Positions 32,553-40,933 of a DNA stretch of 53,094 bases are shown here, one piece after another; position 1 is the first letter of the stretch, and each line of letters opens with the position of its first letter. The notes under the pieces are model-generated. The model ran no database searches. It saw only the letters and a program-made list of their open reading frames with translations, and was not told where the DNA came from. Where the stretch lies: the NCBI GenBank assembly GCA_002212725.1, contig MTCR01000140.1, forward strand, positions 1 through 53,094, written 5' to 3'. The position numbers were made by a program, and so were the translations under genes. The stretch comes from Sphingobacteriales bacterium TSM_CSM. GTDB lineage: Bacteria > Bacteroidota > Bacteroidia > Chitinophagales > UBA2359.

Positions 32553-35183
32553 TCACTTGTTATTCAGCAGTGATTTTATTTGCTGCAATTCGTTTTGTAG
32601 TTTTTCTATCATAACCTGCTGCTCCTGCACGGCTTTTACCAACGGAACCACAAACTGGCTATAGGCAATGCTATAAGCGTCTTTATCGTGTTGAGGTTTG
32701 TTTACCCCATCAAAATCGTAGCCACTGGCTTGGGCGGCTTGCAGTACTTCCTGAGCAATAAAACCACTTTGTGTTTTTGCTTCTGCTATGGCAAGTGAGG
32801 CTTCTTTATCGGCCTGCATTTTTCGGGCGTTTATAAGGTCGGTACTATCGGGTGAAGGCATGGCAGTGAGCCTTTTTTCAAAAGACTCAATTCCTCTGAA
32901 TTCTTCGTAGGCATGGTAATCAATGGTGTAAGTAACCGGACGCAGTTGCAGGATAAAATTAAGTCCGGGCACGTTTTCGGAAATGTGTTGCTTAAATCTT
33001 CCGTCGCTAAGGTTGCTCCATGGTTTATAGCCGCCTATTACCTGCATAAATACGCTACCAATTTCTGCCCGATCAGAGGCATTGGCATGGCTGTCGTGTC
33101 CAATAGAAATGGAGTTGACATAGTTGGCAGTTGGACCACATTCATTGCCTACGGCGGTAGAGTAAGTACAGTTAGTAGCTCCTGAAGATAACAAAGCACT
33201 ATAACCAAAGGCTACATTATAATAACCTGTTGTGTTAGACACCAGGGCTGAGTTTCCAAAAGCAGTGTTGAGAAAGCCACTGTTGTTGTTATACATGGCA
33301 TTAAGTCCAAAAGCAGTATTACCAAATCCATTTGTATTTGAATGCAAGGCATTGTATCCATGAGCATCATTGTTGAAACCATTGGTGTTGAGAGAAAGTG
33401 TGCCAACACCAATAGCAGTATTGTTGGAACCGGTAGTATTAGCTTTGAGTGCTTCAAATCCCACAGCAGTATTGTAGTCGCTAGTGCTGTTGGAAGATAA
33501 GGCATCCACACCTACAGCAGTATTGGCATTGCCGGTTGTATTTGCAATTAATGCATAAACCCCCACGGCAGTGTTCTTGTAACCGTTCGTATTGAACCTT
33601 AAGGATAAAGACCCCAAGGCGGTATTCAGATACCCATTGTTAAACCTGAGCGAACCGCTTCCAATGGCGGTATTGCCAAAGCCACTGGTGTTGGCATAAA
33701 GTGTTTCTTCACCCACAGCGGTATTATTAAACCCAAAATTATCGGAGTAAAGTGCTGAATATCCAACAGCCGTGTTGCCATCATTTGCAACGTGTGAATA
33801 AAGTGCCTGGTACCCGATAGCCGTGCATTTACTTGCGGTATTAGATGAAAGTGCTCCGGCCCCAATGGCGGTATTTTGATTGCCGGTGATATTGCTGAAT
33901 AATGCTGAGTTGCCTATGGCTGTATTATCTTGACCAGTTGTATTTTGCTGTAATGAATAAACGCCATAAGCCGTACTGCCGCCGCCACTTGTATTGCTGT
34001 ATAAGGCGTAAGTGCCCATAGCCGTGTTTTCGTTGCCGGTGGTGTTGTTAAAAAGGGCTACGTTACCAATGGCTGTATTACCACTTCCGGTAGAATTTTC
34101 GTGCAGTGCATTTGCACCATTGGCAGTGTTTTGGCTGCCTGTAGTGTTGGCATATAGGGCAGACACTCCATTAGCTGTGTTATACTCTCCTATAGTGTTA
34201 GATAGTAAGGCATTCCCTCCATGAGCCGTATTGTTACTGCCGGTTGTGTTGTTGTACAAAGCAAATCGCCCGGTGGCAGTGTTGATACCACCGGTAGTAT
34301 TACTGAAAAGGGTATTCGTACCGGTAGCAGTATTAAAAATACCGCTCGTATTGTTGTAAAGGGCTTGATATCCGGTAGCTGCATTTTCGTACCCAATGGT
34401 ATTGCTGCGCAAAGCCGAAGTACCGGTAGCAGTATTGCCGCTGCCTGTGGTATTGTTAAGCAAAGCATTGCTGCCAAATGCGGTATTACCAGTGCCCGTG
34501 TTATTGCTGGTAAGGGCAAAACTTCCGGCGGCGGTGTTTTCATTGCCGGTAGTATTGTTGGTTAGGGCGCTGATGCCCAAGGCGGTATTAGAAGCGCCCG
34601 ATGTATTGTTGGCAAGTGCATTTACCCCCATAGCGGCATTGGTAGTACTCAACTGCCCTGCAGGTTGGTTGTTTACCCTGAATTGCAGGGGTTGGTTGTC
34701 TGTAGTGCCTACAAAGTTGTTGGCAGGGTTAGTGCCTGCATTGCCCGATATATTCCATGCAGCGCTGCTACCTCCACCGGCTACACTACCCGCTACCAAA
34801 GCATACGGCACACTTACCAATTGCTGCGTACCCATGTTGGTATAGTTTGTGCCGCCGGCCGGGTCTAACTCTACTTGTAAATATTTTGATTGCCCGTCTG
34901 CCCAGGTAATGGCGGTAAACGTGCCGCTCAAAACGGTACCTGCTCCTATTTGCAGGGTAAACAAACCTTGTGCATTGGTGGTAGTGGTGTGGCGCTCCTG
35001 ATACTGAATAGTACCTGCGGCAGTACTCTGCCTTACGGATAAGCGCACCGCAATGGCTTGGTTTGTCAATGCCTGCCCCGATACATTTCGGGCTATGGCC
35101 TGGTAGTTAATGAGGTTGGGGGCTTGGGCAAAAAGACTTAGAGAAGCGAAAAACAGCAAGAACGTGCTAATTATTTTTTTCAT
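32553..35183 (-). CDS. Fibre-like repeat protein with S74 intramolecular chaperone domain (29 repeats)
   Basis: 876 residues. A signal peptide (MKKIISTFLLFFASLSLFAQ) is followed by the same N-domain as the downstream paralogue (PNLINYQAIARNVSGQALTN, WADGQSKYLQVELD, QLVSVPYALV). A short spacer precedes about 29 repeats of 17 residues (residues ~186-675; for example GSNALLNNTTGSGNTAT). The C-terminus is an S74 domain with SDGRFKQHI, FILQLRPVTYTID, a ~45-residue insert, GFIAQEVLQAAQ and a coiled coil (QVMIEKLQNELQQIKSLL). The layout predicts a long trimeric surface fibre whose C-terminal chaperone is cut off after folding. It is 170 bp upstream of its shorter paralogue, so a tandem duplication with different repeat expansion is likely. 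Confidence 0.88.
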   Translation of the reverse strand: MKKIISTFLLFFASLSLFAQAPNLINYQAIARNVSGQALTNQAIAVRLSVRQSTAAGTIQYQERHTTTTNAQGLFTLQIGAGTVLSGTFTAITWADGQSKYLQVELDPAGGTNYTNMGTQQLVSVPYALVAGSVAGGGSSAAWNISGNAGTNPANNFVGTTDNQPLQFRVNNQPAGQLSTTNAAMGVNALANNTSGASNTALGISALTNNTTGNENTAAGSFALTSNNTGTGNTAFGSNALLNNTTGSGNTATGTSALRSNTIGYENAATGYQALYNNTSGIFNTATGTNTLFSNTTGGINTATGRFALYNNTTGSNNTAHGGNALLSNTIGEYNTANGVSALYANTTGSQNTANGANALHENSTGSGNTAIGNVALFNNTTGNENTAMGTYALYSNTSGGGSTAYGVYSLQQNTTGQDNTAIGNSALFSNITGNQNTAIGAGALSSNTASKCTAIGYQALYSHVANDGNTAVGYSALYSDNFGFNNTAVGEETLYANTSGFGNTAIGSGSLRFNNGYLNTALGSLSLRFNTNGYKNTAVGVYALIANTTGNANTAVGVDALSSNSTSDYNTAVGFEALKANTTGSNNTAIGVGTLSLNTNGFNNDAHGYNALHSNTNGFGNTAFGLNAMYNNNSGFLNTAFGNSALVSNTTGYYNVAFGYSALLSSGATNCTYSTAVGNECGPTANYVNSISIGHDSHANASDRAEIGSVFMQVIGGYKPWSNLSDGRFKQHISENVPGLNFILQLRPVTYTIDYHAYEEFRGIESFEKRLTAMPSPDSTDLINARKMQADKEASLAIAEAKTQSGFIAQEVLQAAQASGYDFDGVNKPQHDKDAYSIAYSQFVVPLVKAVQEQQVMIEKLQNELQQIKSLLNNK
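33158..34628 (-). repeat. 51-bp in-frame repeats (about 29 units)
   Basis: Twenty-nine consecutive ~17-codon units of G-x-x-A-L-x-x-N-T-T-G-x-x-N-T-A-x; one unit is a residue short. Boundaries are approximate. Confidence 0.85.
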
Positions 35184-35267
35184 TTTATTAATTTAATTTA
35201 AGTGTGGTTCTATTTAAGCCAATACCCGATTGCTGTATGGCTTACCTTCCTGATTTAAGATATAGCA

Positions 35268-35300
35268 CCTGCCGGCGCCTGTAGCTACAGCGCCGGCAGG
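35268..35300 (-). terminator. Long near-perfect palindrome after the kelch gene
   Basis: CCTGCCGGCG (35268-35277) and CGCCGGCAGG (35291-35300) flank the palindrome CTGTAGCTACAG, with one unpaired C. The whole 33 nt folds into one very stable hairpin. It lies 37 bp after the kelch gene stop on the minus strand. There is no T-run, so it may be a terminator, an RNA-stabilising stem or a REP-like element. Confidence 0.55.
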
Positions 35301-35337
35301 CAGCAGTCCCAGAAATTAAGTAAGCTATGCTATGCCT

Positions 35338-36618
35338 TTACCGCAGTATTTTACCGCCTTTTAAGGGTTTACTGTTTGCCTGTACCGCCCACACATAAGC
35401 GCCGGCGGGCAGGTGCATCATGCTGTATTGGTTGCCTTGTTGCAGGTTGAAAGCAGCCATCTGTTGCCCGTTCATGGCATATAAAGCAAGGGTTAAGCCC
35501 GATGCAGCGTATTTTTGGGCAACCTCTTGGGGAATAACGGCGGTTATAGCGCCATTGGCGGCGGTTATGTTAATGTTGGCTATGCCCGGGTTGGCGGTTT
35601 CTATGGCGGTAAGAAAATCTGCCATATCTAATTCCCATGTTTCGGTGTAAAAGGTAGAACCGTCCCAGCCTAAAGACATGTAAGCCAAATTGTTGTTTGT
35701 GCCAAATGCCCAGTCGTCGCGGTTGCCTATCGGGTTGGCGTTTTCGTAGGCGGTCCAGGTTTGTGTGGCAAGGTCAAGCACAAAATAAGTGTGGTAATCT
35801 TCCCAGGCAGTGCCATTCAGGTTAATGTTAGACAGCAGCAGTTTATCGTTATATATGGCATAAAACGAACAACCTCCATCAACTACCGGTACATTGGCAG
35901 TGCCGGGTAAAGCGGGCAAACTTTCCCAGGTATCGGCAACGGGGTTATATTTCCACACATCGGAAAAGAAATTGCTGAGGTTGCTCATATAGCCCAAACC
36001 CACATATACCCCATCGGCATCGGGGGCTGCAAAGGCAGTCATTCTGCCTTCGCCCGGAAAATCTGCTTTTTGTGTCCAGGTATTGGCGGTGGGGTTGTAC
36101 TCCCATACATCGTTAAAATCGGTTCCTCCTGAACCGCCAGACAATTTATTTGAGCCGCCAAAAACATACCCTTTTCCGCCATAGGCAAACATGGTGGGCT
36201 GATAGCGGGCTGCTGCCGGAAAATCGGCTTTTTGCTCCCACGTATCTGTTTGCGGCTCATACTCCCAAAAATCATTGTGCAGGCTGGCAGGGTCTGTTCC
36301 GTTTCCGTCATAGCCCAAGCCGGTGTAGGCTTTACCATCAATAACCATAGCCCTAATGTTTGACCGCGCCCCAAAAGGCAGGTCTGCCAACTGTGTCCAC
36401 GCATCGGCTGCGGGGTCATACACCCAAAAATCAGCCATGGCAGGCGGCGCTGCGGGGTACTGCCTGCCTCCGCCCACATACATTTTTCCGTTCAAGAAAA
36501 ACGAAAAACACCTGAAACGCCCGCTACCCGGAAAATCTGCCTTTTGGGTAAGGGTTTGTGCCTGCGCACTTATGCTCAATAAAAAGCAAGCTAAAACGAA
36601 GGTAAAACATTGTTTCAT
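35338..36618 (-). CDS. Secreted kelch-repeat protein with T9SS-like C-terminus
   Basis: 426 residues. A signal peptide (FVLACFLLSISAQAQ) is followed by six or so kelch blades of ~50 residues, with recurring units such as TQKADFPGSGR, GKMYVGGG, DFWVYDPAADAWTQLADLPF and NDFWEYEPQTDTWEQKADFP, which form a beta-propeller. The C-terminal ~75 residues (NINITAANGAITAVIPQEVA, then TLALYAMNGQQMAAFNLQQG, AYVWAVQANSKPLKGGKILR) look like a T9SS sorting domain, although the YPNP start is missing. The protein is probably displayed at the surface; kelch propellers of this sort are usually adhesive or glycan-binding. A TTG-N20-TACATTTG promoter precedes it. Confidence 0.88.
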   Translation of the reverse strand: MKQCFTFVLACFLLSISAQAQTLTQKADFPGSGRFRCFSFFLNGKMYVGGGRQYPAAPPAMADFWVYDPAADAWTQLADLPFGARSNIRAMVIDGKAYTGLGYDGNGTDPASLHNDFWEYEPQTDTWEQKADFPAAARYQPTMFAYGGKGYVFGGSNKLSGGSGGTDFNDVWEYNPTANTWTQKADFPGEGRMTAFAAPDADGVYVGLGYMSNLSNFFSDVWKYNPVADTWESLPALPGTANVPVVDGGCSFYAIYNDKLLLSNINLNGTAWEDYHTYFVLDLATQTWTAYENANPIGNRDDWAFGTNNNLAYMSLGWDGSTFYTETWELDMADFLTAIETANPGIANINITAANGAITAVIPQEVAQKYAASGLTLALYAMNGQQMAAFNLQQGNQYSMMHLPAGAYVWAVQANSKPLKGGKILR

Positions 36619-36664
36619 AAGTTAAAAGATTTTAAATGGTAAATATTTTTTTTGATTACACCGG

Positions 36665-36695
36665 CAAATGTACCCTGACGCCCTAAGGCGGGCAA
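36665..36695 (-). promoter_or_regulatory. Bacteroidota-type promoter of the kelch gene
   Basis: On the minus strand TTG (36695-36693), 20 nt, then TACATTTG (36672-36665) is a full consensus match. It lies 46 bp before the ATG. Confidence 0.6.
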
Positions 36696-36758
36696 AGAAA
36701 AATTTTGCGGTTTATATCGTGAAACCGGTATTTTTTTTCGCCGTATTTGCTAAAAAAC

Positions 36759-37061
36759 CTTGTAAATTCAAACACTTAATAGTACGTTTGCATACTACCA
36801 ACACAAACAACCTGAATTATGCAAAACACAAAATTTATTTCGCTGCTACAGACGTTCAGCAAAGAAGAGCTGAAACGTTTCGATGATTTTATAAAATCGC
36901 CCTATTTTAATAAGTTGGAGGCGCCGGTAAAACTCTACAAAACCTTGTTGCCTCAATACCCCAATTTTGATGACCTGAAATGGGACAAGCTATTTAAAAA
37001 AGCGTTTCCCGATAAACCGGCTTTCAGTGAAACGTATCTGCGCAATGTACTGTCGGACTTA
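36759..37061 (+). repeat. 303-bp direct repeat, copy A (promoter core plus first 81 codons)
   Basis: This segment matches 44127-44429. The promoter core differs at one base of ~33 and the first 81 codons at about 10 of 243 bases (two amino-acid changes). The 28-bp leader between them is the same length but different in sequence. After codon 81 the similarity collapses. The copies are 7368 bp apart in the same orientation. Confidence 0.9.
36760..36790 (+). promoter_or_regulatory. Promoter of paralogue A
   Basis: TTG (36760-36762), 20 nt, TACGTTTG (36783-36790) is a full match to TTG-N17-23-TAnnTTTG, 28 bp before the ATG. The same core is kept in front of paralogue B while the surroundings differ. 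Confidence 0.7.
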
Positions 37062-38282
37062 TACGACCTTGGACTGGGTTTTTTAAGGCAGGAAGCAGCC
37101 GAAAAGAATCAGGCATCGGGCGAGTTTGCCTGCGTTCAGAAACTCATCTACCGGCAATTATATAAACAAGCCGGGCAGCAGTTGGAAAAAATACATGAAT
37201 GGCTTGAAAAATCGTGGCTTAATATGGATTATAACTCGCTCCTGGCAGATTATTATGATTCTAAAATGATTTTGCACGACCGGGCAGAAGAACAACATGC
37301 TTACAGCGAAGCACATCAGCAAAAGGTGAATTATTGGGAAAAAGCAATATGGGAAAAAGTTATTTCACTAATATATGAAACCGAAACTGATAAAAGAGAT
37401 TTTTACAATTTTCCTTATAATACCGAAACGTTAAAAAAAATCTTATCGGTTTTTGAGGCAGAAAAATATACCGATACGCCCATGCTGCTGGCTGCCTACT
37501 ACCGTGCGGTATTAGTTATTAACCCCAATTGGGAAACCTTTAATGCCCTGCATGAGTTGCTAAAAACCGAAAGTACAAAAATGCCCGATAACCAGGTTTA
37601 CTCCTGCTATATGGCATTGCTGGGATATACCTCTTATGTAATGCGCCAATCTCTGGACATCCGGAAGTTGGTGGCCCTGCAAATGGAACTTGCGGTAAAT
37701 GCCGTTGAATTGAGAAAAAGAAACAATCTGCATTTAATTGAAACACATTATCACAGCATAGCCGTTAACGGTTACGAACTGTATGGGTTTGATTGGGCAA
37801 TGCAATATATTGATGCCCATGTCAGCGAACTATTGCCCTACTTGCAGGAAGGTTTACCCGCATATAGCAAAGCTTTTATATGGTTCAGAGAAAAAAATTA
37901 CCGCGAAACAATTGCCTTGCTGTCGGGTTTACCCAATTTCAGGAGCGACTTGTATTTTTCGGTAAAGCCAATATTGCTGATGTGTTATTATGAAACAGAA
38001 GATACCGATGCTGCCGAATTTATGCTTAATACCTTGAGAAAAACGTATAAAAATCATCCAAATCTTAAAATTGGCGCACAAGAAGCGTTAAAACATTTTA
38101 TTGAGCAGTATGGGCAGTTGGTAAAACTGCGCATACAGTTTAACCCCCAAAAGGCAATTGCGCTGAAAGATGCCATTTTGCAACCTGCCACGCCTTTATT
38201 TGCCAAACAATGGTTGTTAGATAAAATTACGGCGTTAGAAACAGCAAAACAAAAAAGTCGGCATTTTGCTAAGCGGTTTTAG
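36819..38282 (+). CDS. Paralogue A of a two-member family: conserved N-terminal module with diverged helical-repeat body
   Basis: 487 residues, no signal peptide or membrane segment, so cytoplasmic. Residues 1-81 (including FSKEELKRFDDFIKSPYFNK and FKKAFPDKPAFSETYLRN) are almost identical to the protein at 44187-45623. The rest is alpha-helical with TPR-like character (AFIWFREKNYRETIALLSGL, KPILLMCYYETEDTDAAEFM) and only loosely matches the paralogue, best around LYGFDWAMQYID and SVKPILLMCYYE. I do not recognise a named function; I recall proteins with this N-terminus as recurring uncharacterised families in Bacteroidota. It has a strong promoter and faces away from the kelch gene. Confidence 0.8.
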   Translation: MQNTKFISLLQTFSKEELKRFDDFIKSPYFNKLEAPVKLYKTLLPQYPNFDDLKWDKLFKKAFPDKPAFSETYLRNVLSDLYDLGLGFLRQEAAEKNQASGEFACVQKLIYRQLYKQAGQQLEKIHEWLEKSWLNMDYNSLLADYYDSKMILHDRAEEQHAYSEAHQQKVNYWEKAIWEKVISLIYETETDKRDFYNFPYNTETLKKILSVFEAEKYTDTPMLLAAYYRAVLVINPNWETFNALHELLKTESTKMPDNQVYSCYMALLGYTSYVMRQSLDIRKLVALQMELAVNAVELRKRNNLHLIETHYHSIAVNGYELYGFDWAMQYIDAHVSELLPYLQEGLPAYSKAFIWFREKNYRETIALLSGLPNFRSDLYFSVKPILLMCYYETEDTDAAEFMLNTLRKTYKNHPNLKIGAQEALKHFIEQYGQLVKLRIQFNPQKAIALKDAILQPATPLFAKQWLLDKITALETAKQKSRHFAKRF

Positions 38283-38616
38283 TGCAGCCATGTGCAATGT
38301 TTTAATAGCATATAAGTTGCCATTGCTTTATTAAGGCAGGTTTTTTGGTTGCCCATATTTTGCGCAAATATACAATTGCCTGAAACGCCCTGTATTGGGC
38401 AGAGACTCATTGAAATACAAAAACAAAAACATTTTGCTGTATTTAAAAATTATGTGTTGTGTAAACATCCTTACCTGTGGTTATAGAAATAAACACAAAA
38501 AAACACCGGGCAATGAAAAGACAATAGCAGTAGGTGCGTTGGCTGATAATTACCCGATGTTTGAAACCCATAACAATGGGATAAATCATCTTTAACACCT
38601 TTTAGAAAGATGCCGG
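38283..38616. other. Non-coding gap between convergent genes
   Basis: 334 bp between the end of paralogue A and the end of the minus-strand secreted-protein gene. It is AT-rich. A 66-codon open frame at 38395-38595 lacks any sign of being a gene. No convincing terminator, RNA or repeat is seen. Confidence 0.5.
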
Positions 38617-39171
38617 TTACGGTTCATAGTAAAAATTGTCCGGCGTATCTAATTCAAAAATATCTGTCAGTTTTGTGCCGGGCAGGTAGGTGCCTTTGTC
38701 TGTCCAGTTTACCATCCATGTTCCGTTCTCATTAGTTATATCATACTTGCTGCCGGTATGGGCAAAATAAATGGTAAACTGGTTTCCGGTAACTTGTTCA
38801 AGTATGCCAAAATACACCTGTCCATCGGCAAAAACAACTCCCATATTAACCGTGCCGGTTTGCGGTATGGTTAAGCTCTGTTCATTAAAATAGCTCTCTT
38901 TGTAGTAGGCAATGTCAATCATTTTTACCCGGTCGCCTACTTTATAGCCGCCTGTGCTATACAAGATATAGCCATTTTTATCAAATTCATATACACTGTG
39001 CGAGTGTAGAAATTCTACCTTTACGGTATTATCGGTTATGGCCAGTTTTTTGGCAAAATAGGCATTGCCATCGGCAAAACCTACGGTAACCATGGCAATA
39101 TCTTGTCCTGTAAGGGTTTTGGGAATACATACAGTTAAAAGCAGAGAGAGCAATAAAGAATACGTTTTCAT
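38617..39171 (-). CDS. Secreted protein with two internal 'FADG' repeats
   Basis: 184 residues with a signal peptide (LLSLLLTVCIPKTLTGQ). The mature part is two related beta-rich halves: VGFADGNAYFAKKLAITDN with VEFLHSHSVYEFDKNG, and VVFADGQVYFGILEQVTGN with IYFAHTGSKYDITNENG. Each half reads V.FADG.xYF, then a strand ending F.H(S/T).S.Y(E/D). This resembles short SH3-like or tudor-like beta units, but no family is recognised and there is no T9SS domain. It is the last gene of the minus-strand run that includes the CDC-like gene, 62 bp after the delta-60 gene. Confidence 0.75.
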   Translation of the reverse strand: MKTYSLLLSLLLTVCIPKTLTGQDIAMVTVGFADGNAYFAKKLAITDNTVKVEFLHSHSVYEFDKNGYILYSTGGYKVGDRVKMIDIAYYKESYFNEQSLTIPQTGTVNMGVVFADGQVYFGILEQVTGNQFTIYFAHTGSKYDITNENGTWMVNWTDKGTYLPGTKLTDIFELDTPDNFYYEP

Positions 39172-39233
39172 GGAATTATTATTTTTTGTGTTATTAAAAC
39201 AGCCCGTTTTAGGTGCAAAAAAAGTTGCTTCGT

Positions 39234-40802
39234 TTACTGTTTAACAAATTTGGTTGTTACGCTTTGTTGCCCGGCTTGCAGGGTAAGGAGGTAAGCACCG
39301 CTATGCAGGTTATTTACCGGCAGTGTTATTTTTTGTTTACCCGCCTCAAGCCGTATTTCTGCTACCGGTTGTTGTATAATTTGTCCATTGCTGTTATAAA
39401 CCGAAAGTGTTACGGTTGCAGCGGTTTCCAATTCAAACTCAAAAACGGCTTCATTGGCAACAGGGTTGGGATAAATATAAGTTTGCACAGCATTAGTTAA
39501 AGTGTTTACCATGCCCACATTAAAGCCCGATAAATAGCGGGCAACACAAAAACTTTTGTGCGGGTATCCGGCAAGGGCAGATCCGGCCACTACAATTTTA
39601 CCATCGGGTTGCAGGGCAATGGCAGTGCCTTGTGCGCCAAATATAGGGTAAGCAATGCCTTGTATGCCAAAGGTATTATCGCGTGTGCCGTTTGTATTAA
39701 ACCTGATTACATCTAAGGTTTCGCTTGAGTTTCTGGTGCCAACTGCCACAATTTTGCCATCGGGTTGTATGGCAACGCCGGTAAACGAACCATCGGAAAC
39801 GGTGGCAATGCCATTTGTGCCAAATGAATTATCTAAACTGCCGTTGGCAGTAAGCCGCATTAGGGTATAATAGGACTGAAAAGTGTTTAAATCAAAAGAA
39901 TAACCGGCAGCAACTATTTTACCATCGGGCTGTAGGGCAACGGCGCTGAGATTGCTTTCATCGGCAATATTTAAAAATACTTTTCCATTTGAGCCAAAAG
40001 TATAATCCAATGTTCCGTCGGCATTGTACCTTACCAAAGCGCCTTGCCCTCCGTAGTTGCCGGCGGCAATTATTTTTCCATCGGGCTGAATGGCTAACGC
40101 TCTTGCGCTGCTGCCGAAGGTAAACCCTAAGCTTGTTGTAACAATACCGTCAAAGCTAAAGTCGGCATCTTGGTTGCCGTATTGGTCGTACCTTACCAAG
40201 GCAAAAGTGGAGTTTTCAATACCATTTGAAGCATCGCCGGCAGCAACAATTTTACCATCGGGTTGTACGGCAAGCGCATACAACGTAGCCGAACTACCCA
40301 AAGAAGTTACTGTTGTACCACCATTGCCAAAACCGGAATTAAGATACCCGCTTGTGCCAAAATTTTGCACAACAAAACCATTGTTGGCATAAGAAGTAGC
40401 ACCTGCCACAATATTTCCGTTGGGTAATATTGCCACTGCCTTGGCAATAAACCCTGCAACAGTAGCATTTTCTATGGCAAAACCCATTGGAGCAAAATAG
40501 CTGTTGGTGCTGTTCCAAAAAAGTTGATTGCCAAACCATTCGTCGGGCGAGCCATCGGGGTTTATGCGCATGAGTGTTACATTGCCCGATGAATTGCTGT
40601 CATAAGATGAATTTCCGGCTATCACAATTTTACCATCGGGCTGTATGGCTGCGGCATACGCAAGACAAGGGCCGGTGTAATCGGGTACATAGTAATTGCC
40701 AACGCCATCGGCAGAAAAATCGCCGTCAAAATTACCGGGTTGTTGAGCAGAAGCGGAGGTAAAAACAAATAAGATGCAATAACATAAAATAACGTGTTTC
40801 AT
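39234..40802 (-). CDS. Secreted delta-60 repeat propeller protein with T9SS sorting domain
   Basis: 522 residues. A signal peptide (LCYCILFVFTSASAQ) precedes about eight ~50-residue 'delta-60' repeats marked by A(I/V)QPDGKI(V/I)AAG and LVRYNADGTLDYTFGSNGKV. They span nearly the whole mature chain and form a beta-propeller. The C-terminal ~80 residues (TYIYPNPVANEAVFEFELET, TVTLSVYNSNGQIIQQP, AYLLTLQAGQQSVTTKFVKQ) are a clear type A T9SS sorting domain, so it should reach the cell surface. Delta-60 proteins have no known catalytic function. It follows the CDC-like gene by 131 bp and may be co-expressed. Confidence 0.92.
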   Translation of the reverse strand: MKHVILCYCILFVFTSASAQQPGNFDGDFSADGVGNYYVPDYTGPCLAYAAAIQPDGKIVIAGNSSYDSNSSGNVTLMRINPDGSPDEWFGNQLFWNSTNSYFAPMGFAIENATVAGFIAKAVAILPNGNIVAGATSYANNGFVVQNFGTSGYLNSGFGNGGTTVTSLGSSATLYALAVQPDGKIVAAGDASNGIENSTFALVRYDQYGNQDADFSFDGIVTTSLGFTFGSSARALAIQPDGKIIAAGNYGGQGALVRYNADGTLDYTFGSNGKVFLNIADESNLSAVALQPDGKIVAAGYSFDLNTFQSYYTLMRLTANGSLDNSFGTNGIATVSDGSFTGVAIQPDGKIVAVGTRNSSETLDVIRFNTNGTRDNTFGIQGIAYPIFGAQGTAIALQPDGKIVVAGSALAGYPHKSFCVARYLSGFNVGMVNTLTNAVQTYIYPNPVANEAVFEFELETAATVTLSVYNSNGQIIQQPVAEIRLEAGKQKITLPVNNLHSGAYLLTLQAGQQSVTTKFVKQ

Positions 40803-40933
40803 TGTTTACAGGTTTTAAAAAGTTATAAGACTGCCGGCACACTGCGGGAAGCAATAATTGCACAAAGACAATAATGCCGGCAGCCTGAAATAAAAATTTG
40901 TTGTTTGAAAAGTGAAATTATACTTACCCGATG

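Noticed and set aside
31324-34628. CRISPR-like periodic repeats
   Set aside because: The 51-bp periodicity is in frame inside two coding genes and varies unit by unit; there are no identical repeats with unique spacers.
38395-38595. 66-codon open frame between convergent genes
   Set aside because: No family resemblance, low-complexity Lys/Asn composition and no promoter or clear start; likely chance in AT-rich DNA.
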